NCBI GenBank assembly: GCA_021292105.1
Contig: CM037874.1
Coordinates: forward strand, 29,378,300 to 29,442,299
Source of the DNA: Anadara kagoshimensis
Lineage: Eukaryota; Mollusca; Bivalvia; Arcoida; Arcidae
Direction: 5' to 3'
Length of the DNA: 64,000 nucleotides
The notes beneath the pieces are model-generated. The model made no database searches and was not told where the DNA came from. It worked only from the letters and a program-made list of their open reading frames with translations. The translations under genes were made by a program, and so were the position numbers. Below, piece after piece: positions 34,954-48,200 of this stretch; positions within the stretch are counted from its first letter, which is position 1, and each line of letters opens with the position of its first letter.

Positions 34954-35085
34954 TCACCACTTTGCAGTTCTCACAGGCTGTAATGGATCTTTTTTAGAAG
35001 GCAGGGACTCCAGTCCATCAATGAGTCTTAAGATATACTTCATATCACTACTGTCCTTAATTAAGTCTGTATTCTTCACCAACTT
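34954..35085 (-). CDS. SPAG5: SPAG5 terminal exon
   Basis: It encodes KLVKNTDLIKDSSDMKYILR, LIDGLESLPSKKD and the tail PVRTAKW, then TGA. It parallels the human end KTLLSIPEVVRGCKELQGLL. The acceptor is tttatgcag. Confidence 0.9.
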   Translation of the reverse strand, partial: KLVKNTDLIKDSSDMKYILRLIDGLESLPSKKDPLQPVRTAKW

Positions 35086-38000
35086 CTGCATAAAAGGAAA
35101 GAAAATATTCAAAATTTGAAATACAAACAGATTTATTTCTATCCTTTTTCCTGATTTATCTTTCTTTTTTTCAAGTGTTATCTAAACTAACTTCTAAGCT
35201 ACAAAACAAGTATACCATGTAGATAAATTATACAGTAATATTATAATTAGGAAATAATCAACATTTACCTGTGGTATATCATCGAATAAAACATGGGCCG
35301 GAGTTCACATGCGGCGAATACCGGTATATTCTTCTGCATGTGAACTCAGGCCCGTGTATTATTCGATGATATACCAGAGGTAAATGTTGATCATTTCAAT
35401 TCTAGCATGATTTAGATAAATAGGATTGAAATAAACATTGCAAACTCTGTCTTCGGAAGTACATTTTACTATCTATTCGCAGAAAGGTTCATTGAAACAA
35501 TTCGGCTGTTGAGATTACCACCATTGAAATAAATGATTTTATGAATAAAAATTACGTAATAACCATTGTTCGAGGAACATAGCATGATGTAAATAAGCAA
35601 GGGAGTATGTCATTAAAACGGAATAGCAATGGGTATATATATATCATTTGTTATACCACATCTGGCTCTCTTCATGTTTCATATGAAGGAAAACGCAGGT
35701 CATGTTAGAATTTTGTATTCCTACCACTGTCTAGCTTCATAAGAAATGTATAAGGAGTATTCCAGGAAGGAAAAGGAAAAGCAAGAACAGCATATAGAAT
35801 GATGACAACTATTTGGAGAGCTGGTAACATCAACTTGAACACTAAAATCAGACTGTTTAATTCAAATGTTAAAACCATACCTCTATATGGCTGCGAGACA
35901 TGGAAAACAACTAAATGTCTCCTAAACAAGCTCCAAGTCTTCATTAACAACTACCTACCGGTAAGACAATTCCTAAAGATCAGATGGCCAGAGAAAATCA
36001 CCAACCTTGAGTTATGGGAGAAGACCAAACAACAACCTATAGAGATAGAGCTATCAAAAAGGAAATGACGATGGATAGGACACACACTGTGGAAGCCAAC
36101 AAATTCAATTACAAGACAAGCACTGCAGTGGAATCCTCAAGGAAAAAGAAAAGTTGGAAGGCCAAGAAACACCTGGCGGAGAAACCTGCAATCAGAAATG
36201 GATAGAGAGGGATACAAATGGCAAGACCTGGTCAGACTAGCACAAAATAGAACCAGATGGAGGAGTGTTGTCAGTGGCCTATGTACCTCCCTGGTACCAC
36301 AGGAATAAGCAAAAGCATTCCAGGAAGGAGTTAAGTTAAGGAATTTTAAGCCCTGTCAAAGGTCTTTCACAATATCGAGGCGGTCAGTTCATAGATAGAT
36401 GGTGGAGGAAACATGAGTGCCTAGAGAAAATCATCTTTGGCAAGTGAAATAACAAAATGACAAACTCTTCCATGGAGGACATGTATAAACTGTTGTGGCA
36501 GATGGAAGAAAAAGTGTGATGAAGCTTACACCACTAACACAGACCAAGGCAACAGATAGCCACTCCTATATATCAATCATACTACACCTTAAATCTACTG
36601 ATTGAGTGGTTAAGGTACAAACCTTCCTGATAATTTCAACAAGTTCATCAAACCTATAGACTTCTGCTTCAGCTCTCTTCCAATTTTCTTCCAGTGTTCT
36701 CATCTAAACAATACAAATGTATATAAAAAGTATATTATATGTATGTATCATCTCTTTGAATTAAACAACTTTTACCAAAAGATGCATTATCTCCCTTTCT
36801 TTCTATAACTGATACAATCATCTAATCGAATAAGAGTGAAGTGGCATAATGATAATTTAAGCACACCAGACAGGCCCTAGTTTCACAATCAATTCTTAAC
36901 TCAGATTATCCTTAATTTAAAATTAACAAATTTCAATCTTTTTTTTTTTTTTGGTACTACAATTCAACATTTTTGACAAAACAAAATGCAAATGACGTAA
37001 GCTTGAAATGGTTATCAAAATGACGCCTTAAATTCCCGGATATCTTAAAAGTTAACGAAATTATTATGGTATCTAATTTGCAAAATTTAAGTCAAAGAAA
37101 ATCTTACTTAAGTAATGATTGTGAAACACACACAGCAGTCATGATTCTTTCACTTATATTTTGAGAGCCAGTTCTAGGATAGTAAAGGAACCTGAGAAAA
37201 AAATATATGTATAACCTTTCCGCAAGTAAACTTTCAAACATTGGGATTTGCCAGAGTTGGATTCAAACATAGATGGTGAGAGTTTCTGTGATGGGTAAAC
37301 ACATGATTCAGACCACTCTGTCACCAAGACCCCTACTCAAATGATGATTTGTGAATAATATTTTATCAAGAATAAGTCATAATGCTATTGTTTTTTAAAT
37401 ACATGTACATTGTACTTGCAATCAAATATGAACAACATATCTTTACTGAAATCCAAAATTTTAGACCAAGCTTGTAAACTTATTTATATCTATCCATGGA
37501 AGGATATGATTAAAATATTTACCCTTCTTGATGCTTTCCTTCCTATTTCCTCATAGTAATCATCTTTTTTATAAGATTGCTCTCTCATTTTTTGTAGCTG
37601 TAATGGAAATATTTTTTATTGTAATTTAGTATTATATACCTTGGCACATCAATTAATTTTATAACAATCTTTCTCAACTACTATACATTTACATTAGGTA
37701 TGTATCTAAATATTTAATTCGACATTTAGCAATAATGAGAAGTGTTAATTGATGGATTGCCGGCCACGCCCACAATGTTCCAACAAAGCCTGGCATGCTT
37801 GAATAAGACGCAAAAAGAATGAAAACTAGACCTGAATTGTGCCGTTTAATGACGTCACTGACACCTGTACGTCATTAGTTGTCGTGACACTGCTTTAGTA
37901 TTGTGATGGCAGCCAATGTCAGAACATACAAGACATAACCGGTAATACGTCAATTGTTTGAGCAATAAAGTTATTATTATTAATAGGTACACTGACAAAA

Positions 38001-41000
38001 ATGATGCCTCATACTATCCATAATTTGAATTATTGAAAACAAATAATAGGTCTTCATAAATCGTATTCAAAATATTCATACCAAACACGGTCAACAAATT
38101 ATTCTTTGTCAGATGCAACTTGGGAAATGGGTGTTTAGTTATTTATTTATTTTATTTTACAAATTACACTATTATTGTTAATTTGATAACAGTACACTTT
38201 CTCTAGTGTTATTTTTCAACAAAAAAGTTCAAACTACCTTGTACAGTCCAACCTGCCTAAAAGGCCACCTCTATATAAGGACCATCTGCTTAGAAAGGCC
38301 AGTTGAATTGAATCCCAATTGTTCTTTATTCATATTATTTGAACCTGTATTTAAAGACCACCTGCCCATAAAGGCAACTGTTACTGGTTTCCTTGTTTGG
38401 CCTTTATAGACAGGTATGACTGTATCAGCATGTGAAATGTTGTCACATGCTAATTACAATTTATTCATTCTCTGCATTTCCAAAAGCCGAAAAGTGTTTA
38501 TATTAACAAACACATAATTAACATTTTAATCAACACAGTACCTTTAATTTCAGGTTTAACACCTCCGTCTGACACTGACATCCAGATGATGACCCTCCAC
38601 TACCCGACTTTGATGGGACATTCTGTTTCTTCATTATATCACCAAGTTGTTCATTTAGCAAGTCTTTCTGAGCTTCTACACTTTCTAACTTGCCACGCAG
38701 GCCCCTTATCTCATTCTGATAGTTCTAAAATGGGGAAAAAACAATATATATCTAACAAAACAAGTATACACCATATACACTGAACAATAAGAATGGGCAT
38801 AATGAGTATGTAATTTATCCTGGAAGAAGAGGAATGGTATTTAATACATACAACATGCAAGATGAGAGAAAAATTAAAATGTGGAGTGGAGTAATGTTTT
38901 TTTTTTCAAACCTGTCAAGATTCTTTTGCTTATATTGAGGTGGTTTGTCCCTAGTGGGATTCTATCCTAGACAATGAGAGATGCTGTGAGCACATACATG
39001 TACTTTAGACCACTCAGCCACTTAGGCCCTGAGAAGAAAATTGTGCTTTACAATTCAGTCTACATGTAAGTCATCTGCAACTCTGAGCCTTCTTAATACA
39101 AAAATAATACAAAAGCTATGTTATATAACTCATTGTTCTATTGACTTACTCTGATATCAGACTCCTGATCTGAGAATCTAGACAGGTTTTCTGACATGAA
39201 TCCTAATCTCTCCTCCAACATTTTTATCTGTTTTTCATTCTGGTCAACTTCATTTTGTTTGATCTCAACTTCAGCTTTTAGATGTTTCTCCGACATCTGT
39301 AGCTGTAACAACTGTCCATTTAGTGCTTCACTGTAAATTTAAAAAAAATCATACCATAGTTTAAACTAGAAATACTGTGAGTAAAACTCACAAAGGATAC
39401 CCCCCGCCACTGATTCATGTCAAGACCATAACTGTTTTGTTCTTCTGCTTTCTATATTTCAAATTTGAACACAAAATTAATACCGGTAATCTAGGGATCA
39501 TAACTTTGGTTTCAAATGGCCCTGTGGTTCCACAGAAGATTTTCAAAGAATTAATTAATTATTATACAATGTATCATTTGCATTTGGTCAAGGAAATATT
39601 TCTTGTAAAAACCAATTAAATATGTTAAATGCACACCTACCTACTTTCTATATTTCAAATTTGAACAAAATCGGTATAAATTTTTACTATTTATAGTAAT
39701 GACAGCCATCTTGGGAGTCCTATCTATTATACCCCATTTGCATAATTCATGAAAATTGGGTACACGAAACATTTCTTGTAAAAACATGTTTCATATATGT
39801 TAAATGTCCTGCTATCTACTTTCTCTGTTTCAAATTTGAACAAAATCGTTTGAAAATTGTTTGCACAATGGCTACTTTTGGGGTTTTACCATTTCTAGTA
39901 ATGGCGGCCATCTATATACCCCTGAACATACGTGTGTGTGTGGTTTAACAAGAAATAATGATAAAAACAAGAAAATTCAGTTCATTGGGTCCCTTGCTAA
40001 TAGTTACTTTAAATTCTGATGTTCACTTATGTTCAAAAGACCATAACTCCCAGGAAAATGAACAAACCAACTCTGATTAATGATATGCCAATCTCCTATC
40101 AATATTGATGCTTTACATTCATTAGAGACAAAATCATCAAAACTTTCTTTGTTAGCAATCATTCAAAACAATTAAACATCAAATCATGGTGATTGGTTTG
40201 AACAAGTCTTATAATAATAAATATTTAAAAACTTACTTTTCATCCTTCAAATCTGATATTGAAAATCTTGATGCTTTCTCCAATATGTTGGCAAGTCTGG
40301 TGATTTCTTTAAAGATTTCACAGACAGAAGTTATTTGTTCATTTAGAGTTACTGTATCATCTGATTTTTTATCCTCAGAGACTTGCGTATCAAGACTGTC
40401 GCCACTTGATGTTTCACTAATAGTAACCACATTTCCACTTTTATTTCCCGTCATAAGTGGTCCAGATTTAGGTTTGATCAAACTTGTTCTAACAGGGGCA
40501 AAAGCACTAGATCCTGTGTAACCTAGTTTTTGTCGACTGATTGTTGAAGGACTGGCCTCTACAGAGTCTGGTCCAGAACTGTCTAATTTAGCTATACCAG
40601 ACACATTGCCTGAATCATTACCACTAATATTACATGAGTCCGTCAAAGGTGACCCAACTTGTAAAGCCGGTGAACATACAGATTCTGAAGAACTGGATGT
40701 TAATGGGTCATATTTTTTATCAACAGCTTGCATAACCAGAGAAAGGAAGGACTGTTCATTTGTAGATTTTGGTTTAGTTTCAGTTGATTTTTTTGCACAG
40801 GTTCTTCATCTTTGTTCTGCAAAGGAAAGTTATTTTGTTAAGCAAGTTAGTTCATGTATAAATATTTGTTTCACTTAATAAGTAAAACAGGCGTCACAAC
40901 TAACTTTTTAAGATGGGCTTAAAAACTGCACATGTCTTTAAATCATAAACTATAACTATTACAGCCCCATTACTCAAGACTTGTGTCAGGGTACATAATA

Positions 41001-44000
41001 ATTTTTTATTTAATTTATTAAATTTAAAGTCCAAGAAACCTTTTTCAAGTTCACTGGTCAATGCTTGGTCAATTTACATGTAACTTGATATATAAAATCA
41101 TTTAACATTAATTACATGTAGACAACAATATGTTCACAAGTACCTGCTCTTCAAACTCTGGTTCTAATCCAACTTTTCCCCGTAGTTCACTGATAACTTT
41201 GTGCATTTTATCAGTAAGTTCTTTAACTACAACTTCACTGTCTTTTAATTCCTCTTCTTGTTTAAACAACAACCTGGAGGCATGCATCTTAGTGGCTTGT
41301 AATTCATCCTGACAGGATTGCAATGTTTCCCTGAAAATTAATCAATTTTAAATAATACTTAACCAAATACTGTGATATATGTATGTTAATGCCATGCTAC
41401 ATTTTTAAGCTTGATTCAAATTTACAAGGAAAGCCAGAAGAACACTATGGTTCTCCTGCATCTCCTTTCCATCTCTGCACACTTTAACCTAAAATTTTAC
41501 AAAAACTCAGCCTTTGTTGAAAATCTCATAGCAAAGGGCCAACAGTAATTTAGGAAACTGAGAATTAGTGTGCTAAATGAACCAAGCTGATATTCTTTCA
41601 AACATTTCTTACCAAAAATCATTTGGTGAGAATACAGAAATTTAACTAACCTGAGATCTTTACATTCTGTTTCAAGTGCTGAGCAATTAACCTGAAAGTT
41701 AAAAATATATATCCATGTACAATTATATATAATTACATATTTTCATTTTTGCATGTAGAATTTATATTAGATCATCAATCATGTAATTAGGGATGACATG
41801 ATACATGCATATTGGTATACCATTATATCTATGATAGGTACCTCCAAAAGATAATCAATACTGATTTATCAAATATTGATAAATAACTAGTAAATCCAAA
41901 AGTTTCAGAAAAACAATAAAAAAAATTATTATATAAAACAAGGTCTTACTTGTTATTTATATACATGTTATTATTTATATACATGTATTTATTTAAAGCA
42001 GCTCCACTTTACATAACGTGCAGTTGTATACAAAGGCAAAGACGTCATCAATTCTTGTGCACCTTCCAATAGTTCAGAATGATGTGAAATCCTTCCAATA
42101 CTTTAGCACATCTTAATACAGTATGAAGTACAATGTACTCCAAACGCATGCATGATTAAGATACGCTTTAGTCTTTTAAACCTCTAGCTTACAGGGTTAA
42201 ACACTGTTAGAAGTGACCTTAAACAATTCACAATCCATATCTACCTGTACTGCTATTTAATACCACACAGTCTCAAATATTAAGATAATCTAACTCAGAT
42301 ACAATTTTTGTACTTACAGAAAGCACCCTGTTTTCTTTTTCATAAGAATTCAACTTAGAATAAGCTAAGTTAGTATTTGCTTCCAAGTTTGTGTATTTTT
42401 CCCTTTCTTCCTCGATACATTCACGACATTCAAATAAATCTTTCTCCATTGTTTCAATGTCCTGTTCTCTAGACTCCAGCGTATGTTGTAAGTTCCTTGT
42501 CAATAATTCATATCTGGATTTAGAAAATCAGAAAATAAAAAAGATCGTCAAAATGTGTACATGTACAACTTTTATTTTATCACCATAAGTTGTATGTCTA
42601 TATATCTACAACATGATAAGAGTTAACATGTACATGTATGGCAGATGTTGCAGCTACATGTATACAATAGACATTTTAAATGTACATGTACCAGGGTTTA
42701 GTTTCACAATCATTTATTAACAAAGATGTTCTCTAAACTTAAATCTTACCATTAACATTTCAAATCTTAATAATTTTGTTAATTTTTAAAATATTCAGGA
42801 ATTTAAGGGGCCATCTTAAAGAACACACTAGATTGAAATATTTAGTTTTTTCTAAAATATTTATTAGTAGTTCCAAAATTTGCTAAGATTACGTTAAGGA
42901 AAATTTAGTTAAATGATTGTGAAACCAGGGACAGTCATACTGGATTAGGTCAATACCTTCAGAAACATTAAAGAACCAAAAGCTCTGTAAATAAAGGTTT
43001 TGGCTCTACACATTCTGCAATACTATATATATTCATACATGCATAACTTTCCCTTATTCATATTTGAAAATTTTGCAAAATTTTGGTTTCCTTTTCTTTC
43101 CGCTGAAGAATCCATTGGTTACCAATTTCACAGCTTTTTTCAATGATCTATTTATTTTGAAAATATATGTACAATTACATAAAAAAACATTTTTTATGTT
43201 GTCTAATTTGAATTTTTGAACTTTTCTGAGCATTTCACTTGTTACATTTATTTATATATAACTGTTTAAGTGTAAAACATAACAGGAATAAAATGTTACC
43301 TGTGAACCTCATCTTGTAAGTCTTTTACTTTCTTTGAAGAAGTTTCAGCTAAATCAGTTATTCTATAAAAGAACAAAGCAAGACTTTATTACTCCAATAT
43401 AAAAACCAAGTTTACACACGCAGTGCTTGTCCTTAATTAAAAATTTTAAAACAATATTTAGAGTCAGCACATACAATGTACTATGTACATGTACATGCAG
43501 ATGTACAACGAGAAAGATTGTAACTGAAAAACATACATTGTAAACCTGGCAAAAGTCAACACAACCAAGAACATGGAAAAAGTTTACATCACTTCAACAA
43601 ATTTAGTATCAAGATTATATCATTATGCATTTTAATCCTTTACATAATTATCATGAGGCTTGGTACCAAATATACCCATTTTCCAAACATTAGTAATGTT
43701 ATTTTTACACAAGATTTTGAATACTACTCTCCTAGTGTGAGAAATTTTTTTCAGTTCACATGCTGGAGGTTGGTGGTTTTTCTCAGGCACAAAGTGCTAC
43801 TTTCCTTCATCCTTTGGTTCCTGATTAAAAATCATGCTATAATTACCTTTCATTAAGTTTACTTATTTCTTTATCCTGAAGGTTAAGTGATGCAGTGAGT
43901 CCCTGAATTTCTAGAAATCCTGATTTTTCATTTTCCTCAAGATCTTCAACATGTTTCATCAGCCCTTGTTTAGTAAGCTCTGTATCTTGTAAAGCTGAAA

Positions 44001-45212
44001 AAGTATTACCCGTATATAAAATAAAGCATAAATACCTATTGATAACAAATAAGAAATGAATACATGTATAAAGATCATTGGTGGTGTGTGGCAAAGATCA
44101 TAGATCACAGACAAGGTAAATAAGCTAAAACTTAAACTATCTAATCAAGGTAAAAGAATTACCGGTATGAAAATTGCTGCAACACATTCTACTTTTATTG
44201 ATTGGAACATTTATAATTGCACTTCAGTTTTTTATTTAACAAATGATGTTAAAAAATTTAAGTAATTCAATATAAAATAAATGTAGCTGTGTAAATGTAC
44301 AGTCAAACCTGTCTATAAAGGCCACCCAAGGGAACAAGAAGAAGTGGCCTTTTTGGGCAGGTGACCTATATATGCAGGTTCGAACAATATAAGTAAAGAA
44401 CAGTTGGGATACGATTCTACTGGCATTTATAAGCAGATGGCCCTTATATAGAGGTGGCCTCTAAGGCAGGTTGGACTGTATCATCAATGAATGGCTGTCC
44501 GTTTTATCAAATGCCTACAAGTGAATATACATTAACAATGTACTTATATATAATTTCTATAGTTAATGAAGTTAAGCATATACATGTATGATTACTTGGT
44601 GATGTTTTATACAGTCTAGAAACATTCTGATATGAAGCTTAATATCTATGAGTAAATTGAACACCATTTACAAGTTTGGTAGAAAAAAGCTTTGAGCTGA
44701 TGGCATGACAACATATAAACTTACATTTTCAAGTGCAGATAGTTACTTACACCCTAAAGACAATTTTTTCAAAATGTACAATTAATGTGTGATTTTAAAG
44801 TAAAATTGTGGCGAGGCTGAGGCAGCATGTGTAAACAACAATCTGTTTCATTACCTTGCAGGTCTTTTTTGCTGCCATTTTTGTCTGAAAGGAAAATGCA
44901 CATAGTGCAGAATTGTATAGTTTGAGACATTTATTGTAAAATCTATTTTTGTTTGAAATAATAATATTACTTGTACCCTGCTAGAAAAAAAGACTAAGAA
45001 ATCACAAGTTTGTATATTTTTAACACTACATGTATGTCAAAACAAAGTCATTTATATGTTATGCACTTGCAAAACTCTTCCCAAATTTATTTTATTCTAA
45101 CATACCTTAGCCACTACAACAGTGAATCAACCTGGCTTTTTTTAATACAATAAGTACTTCCTTTCTACTGCTACAATATCGTTATGTACATGTAAATGTC
45201 ATTTTTATATTG

Positions 45213-45264
<52 letters not shown>

Positions 45265-48200
45265 CAGTGCATTACCTATTTTTGTACTGGTCAATTCATT
45301 ACTTAGTAATTGCACTTGTCGTGTGGCACTCAATAAATCTGCTGAAGTATTGGAATACAGATTTTCAAACTGAAAAGGAAAAAGTATAGCCAAGTTACTA
45401 GACAGTAAATATTACAATTCATAATAACATTACTACTCTGGTTTTTTTTACTGTTTATCTGTTAAAAATTCATGATGTCTCCTATAGTGCATAACCACTA
45501 CACTAGCTCAGTGGTAGTGCTTGCTTCATATATGGAAGGCAATGGGTTCAAACCCCAGCTGGTCTGTAGTTTCTACTCTTTAGCCAAGCATTAGACATGA
45601 AAGCCACTGGGTTTTTTGGAAGAGACCTTAAAAATTGGTGCACCGTGTCACAGCAGATGTGGCAAGTTAAATAACCCTCCCTGCACATTGCCCTAAGCAA
45701 AGTAAAAATTTCTTCAACTTCACCTAAAGCTCGTGATGTCTCAATATGAGTGAAATATTCTTGACTGGGAAGTAAAAAACCCATTTGATCAATCAATCAA
45801 TCCTATAGTGCATAAGAGCTTGTTTTATATGGAGAACTTACATATAACACAATAAAGCTAGATTTACAGAGACAGACATGTAGGGTATATATATAACATG
45901 TTATACCTGCATCATGTTCATTCTAGTTGTCTCCATGGTTCTTTTCATACTTTCATATTTCTCTAGGATTTCTTTCTGTTCTTTTGCACATCTTTCTGAT
46001 TCTTCCTTATTGTCTTGTCTCTGTTTGACTACCTCAGCTTCCTAAAATTGTGAATGTTTTAAGACTAGAGGATTGGAGTTTAAAATCAAGAAGTAAATCT
46101 ATGCCTTCATACCGATTATACATATACACTTTACATATATATATACATATATATCTGTGTGTGTGTGTGTATTTTGCTTACTTTCCCACCAATTAGACTA
46201 CATAAAAATCACATTTAATTATACTTTGTCTCTGCATTTTTTATGAATAGCATTAAATACATGTACGTGTAGGTTCTTGAGTTTTAAATGATTCATGACT
46301 TGTTTTACAGTTAACCCATGCAAAAGCATCACCTAGTAAAATATTGGTAAACAGCATTATAAACTATAAAGAAAACACCAAAGCCATTCAATTTTACCAG
46401 AATGATATTGCCCTTCCTTTATGATAACTTGATTGCATATATGGACCTTTCAGTGTTGATATCGGACTTTCAAAATGTTATGTGGGACCTGACAAGAATA
46501 AATGCAGAAGGCCCTGGACCGTCCAATAAAAGACATAATTTTGAATCCCTGCCACAAGAGGCTGCTGCTTTATAGGAAAATCCATTTTTGGATCAATTAC
46601 ATGCAAGTACATACTCAATTGGTATAATGGCAATAGGGGCAACTCTAGTAATTGCTCAGACAAGCATACATGTATGTCTGTATTTCTAGTAAAACATCAT
46701 TATTTAAATAACTATTCTTACCATTAACATGTTTTTAATGGACAATGGGTCAAAGTTATCTTGTAAGTGACAAATGGCATTCTTAGTACTAGTATTATCG
46801 CAACTGTAATGAGAACAACTGGCAAGAAGAGAAGACAAGTAGAACACTAGAAAACACAAACAAACCTGTTTATCTATGTCTGCTTTCATTATCTTCAACC
46901 TTTCTGATGAAGCTTTTACTTTCTTTAAGTTTTCCATTAATGCCTCTTTGACATCAGCCTAAAAAATTAAAACTCATATTTATTAATATGAACATGTACA
47001 CATGTATATAACTTCATAATCATAAAGTCAATTTCATTTTTGTTTTGGTTACACATAGCCAAGTGGTTAAAGTATGCAGACTACACTTTGAGGGTTGTAA
47101 AATTGAATCCCAATCAAGGCTGCATGGTACTTGCATTATTTTGGGGCCAATGACACAAGGGCCTGTTCTACATTTAACATTTCTAGGTTGACCTTAAGAC
47201 AGATTGATGGACACGCCTCTCACGGGAAAGTTTTGTACTCTTAGACAAAGAAGCCCATGGAAACAAGAATAAGCCTTCTGGTTAAGGCCATTATTATGTT
47301 ATAAGTACTGTAAAATCACAAATATTTGTGGGGGATTTAATTTCTTTATTTTCGTGGGCAAGTTAAAACCACGAAAATTTAATGTCAACGAAAATATTTA
47401 CTTACCAGGGCGGAAAGGCACTAAAATATTTCGACTTATTTGAAGTTCGAGATAAACAAAGTTGCGGACGGCAGTCAGAGGGGGCGGGGGAGGCTCCGAC
47501 TGGAAGTTACACTTACTAATCACTCTCATGTTTATCATCTCCTTAACATTGACCGTTTTATGTGTGATTTTCTTTATTTAATTAAGATCTGTTAATTTTA
47601 TATCTTTCTGTGATATTTTTTCCTATTTTGCTGACAAAACGAGTCATCACGTCTTGTCTATATCATGTATATTTCGGTTACGCTTTAGATGTTATATCTT
47701 CCCCAAACTTTCAGATTTTGGGTATAAGTAGTGATCACATATGGCTTCAACCATCCAGAGTAATTAACACAGCAGCTTTTTAATCTGTATGATTGTTTTG
47801 TTTTTGTAAGGACAATAATTAACGGAAGCCACAAGGTCAGTTTGAAATAAAAATCATAGTTATGTATGACAGGAATGGGCCAAGCTCCATACAGTAGTTA
47901 AAACTAAGTTGTAACAAAACACAGTTTTTGTTACTTTATGAATTCATAAAACTTAAGGATTGCAGTTCGAGATGACTGAGAAATTTTAGTTTCAATTAAA
48001 AAACATTATTTTCGTTGAATTTAACTGTTATGCATATTTAAATAATCGATTAATTGGGGGTCCACACAGGATTTACGAAATTTTCTCACAACGAAATTTT
48101 TTGAAAATTGAAAACCAGGAAATTTTAGCCCCACAAATATTAATGATCTACAGTATGTTATATTTCATAAACAACTTTTCAATGTTTGGTGTGACAGTGT

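Noticed and set aside
35799-36205. Two overlapping frames as a host gene
   Set aside because: The text is the C-terminal end of a LINE reverse transcriptase with a frame change.
40186-40878. Plus-strand frames over SPAG5 exon 17
   Set aside because: They are antisense shadows of the serine-rich minus-strand exon.
45490-45545. tRNA-like segment with A and B boxes
   Set aside because: It cannot form a full cloverleaf and is followed by a SINE body shared with other copies, so it is a SINE head and not a tRNA gene.
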